From assembly GCA_947396885.1 (NCBI GenBank), contig OX377204.1, positions 47,107,139 to 47,171,138 of the forward strand: DNA of 64,000 bases, read 5' to 3'. Shown here in pieces: positions 63,830-64,000 of the stretch; within the stretch, counting starts at the first letter, position 1; every line of letters starts with the position of its first letter. The notes under the pieces are model-generated. The model was given only the letters and a program-made list of their open reading frames with translations. It did no database searches and had not been told where the DNA came from. The translations under genes were made by a program, and so were the position numbers. This DNA is from Heligmosomoides polygyrus polygyrus. Taxonomy: Eukaryota > Nematoda > Chromadorea > Rhabditida > Heligmosomidae.

Positions 63830-64000
63830 ACGTCCAGCGGCCTAACTGCCGCCAAACGTCTGGTTGGGGGCATCACCCCCAAACCCCGAGAATAGAACAC
63901 CCCGTCTAGGCTTTCTTACTCGCGTTACAGTGAAAAACTGGATCTAGAGGAAAGCGGGACAGTAGGGCACAATCTTAAAAACTTGAAGCTTATCCACCCT
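63830..64000 (+). repeat. hairpin-bearing repeat, copy 2 (runs off the window)
   Basis: Same repeat as 61452-61640 with its first hairpin more complete (CCAGACGT paired with ACGTCTGG). It continues to the window edge, so its right end is not seen. Confidence 0.65.

Noticed and set aside
1..64000. CRISPR arrays, operons or prokaryotic promoters
   Set aside because: No regularly spaced direct repeats with unique spacers. Introns and LINE/LTR content show a eukaryotic genome, and the tandem arrays have no spacers.

Overview
This is eukaryotic, retrotransposon-saturated DNA, most likely from a nematode. My guess is a strongylid or hookworm-like clade V species, but that is inference. The basis is a PP1 phosphatase of the nematode GSP type, TTTCAG splice acceptors placed just before start codons, and the mix of CR1, RTE, BEL/Pao, Gypsy, Penelope-like, hAT and Tc1/mariner relics. 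There is no operon, CRISPR array or other prokaryotic feature. Nearly every long open frame belongs to a mobile element, and most are broken by frameshifts, stops or deletions.

One host gene is visible. It is a complete ten-exon PP1-family serine/threonine phosphatase on the + strand (19290-36724, 319 codons plus stop). All splice phases agree and all metal-binding motifs are present. It is hard to see because intron 1 (7.5 kb), intron 5 (1.6 kb) and intron 6 (6.3 kb) are filled with transposons. Intron 1 holds a palindromic Tc1-like element with a deleted BEL/Pao element inside it. Intron 5 holds a second palindromic Tc1-like element. Intron 6 holds an RTE element carrying another palindromic insertion, a hairpin MITE and a Penelope-like element with a GIY-YIG domain.

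Layout. 1-5.4 kb: CR1-like LINE (+) interrupted by a tRNA-like composite. 5.4-13.6 kb: CR1-like LINE (-) split by an RTE-type LINE with an 18-bp target duplication, then a second degraded RTE copy. 14-18.4 kb: a foldback element and two opposed hairpin tandem arrays. 19.3-36.7 kb: the PP1 gene. 36.7-43 kb: non-coding sequence, an RTE relic with a non-autonomous hAT inserted, and a mariner fragment. 43.3-61.4 kb: a nested stack. A CR1 endonuclease is split by a BEL/Pao element (-), which is split by a 13-kb Gypsy element (+) with a clean ATTGG duplication. The Gypsy 3' LTR carries a tRNA-derived SINE that the 5' LTR lacks. 61.4-64 kb: a hairpin-bearing repeat present twice and a 5'-truncated RTE copy.

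The most unusual object is the Gypsy element. Its order is LTR, zinc-finger ORF, gag, a membrane glycoprotein-like region, protease, RT, RNase H, integrase. An antisense frame then starts inside the 3' LTR and encodes a signal-peptide-like start, an EGF-like cysteine pattern and a membrane segment. The two BEL/Pao elements share a 3' accessory ORF with a Gag-like double zinc-binding module. All identifications come from reading motifs; no database search was run.
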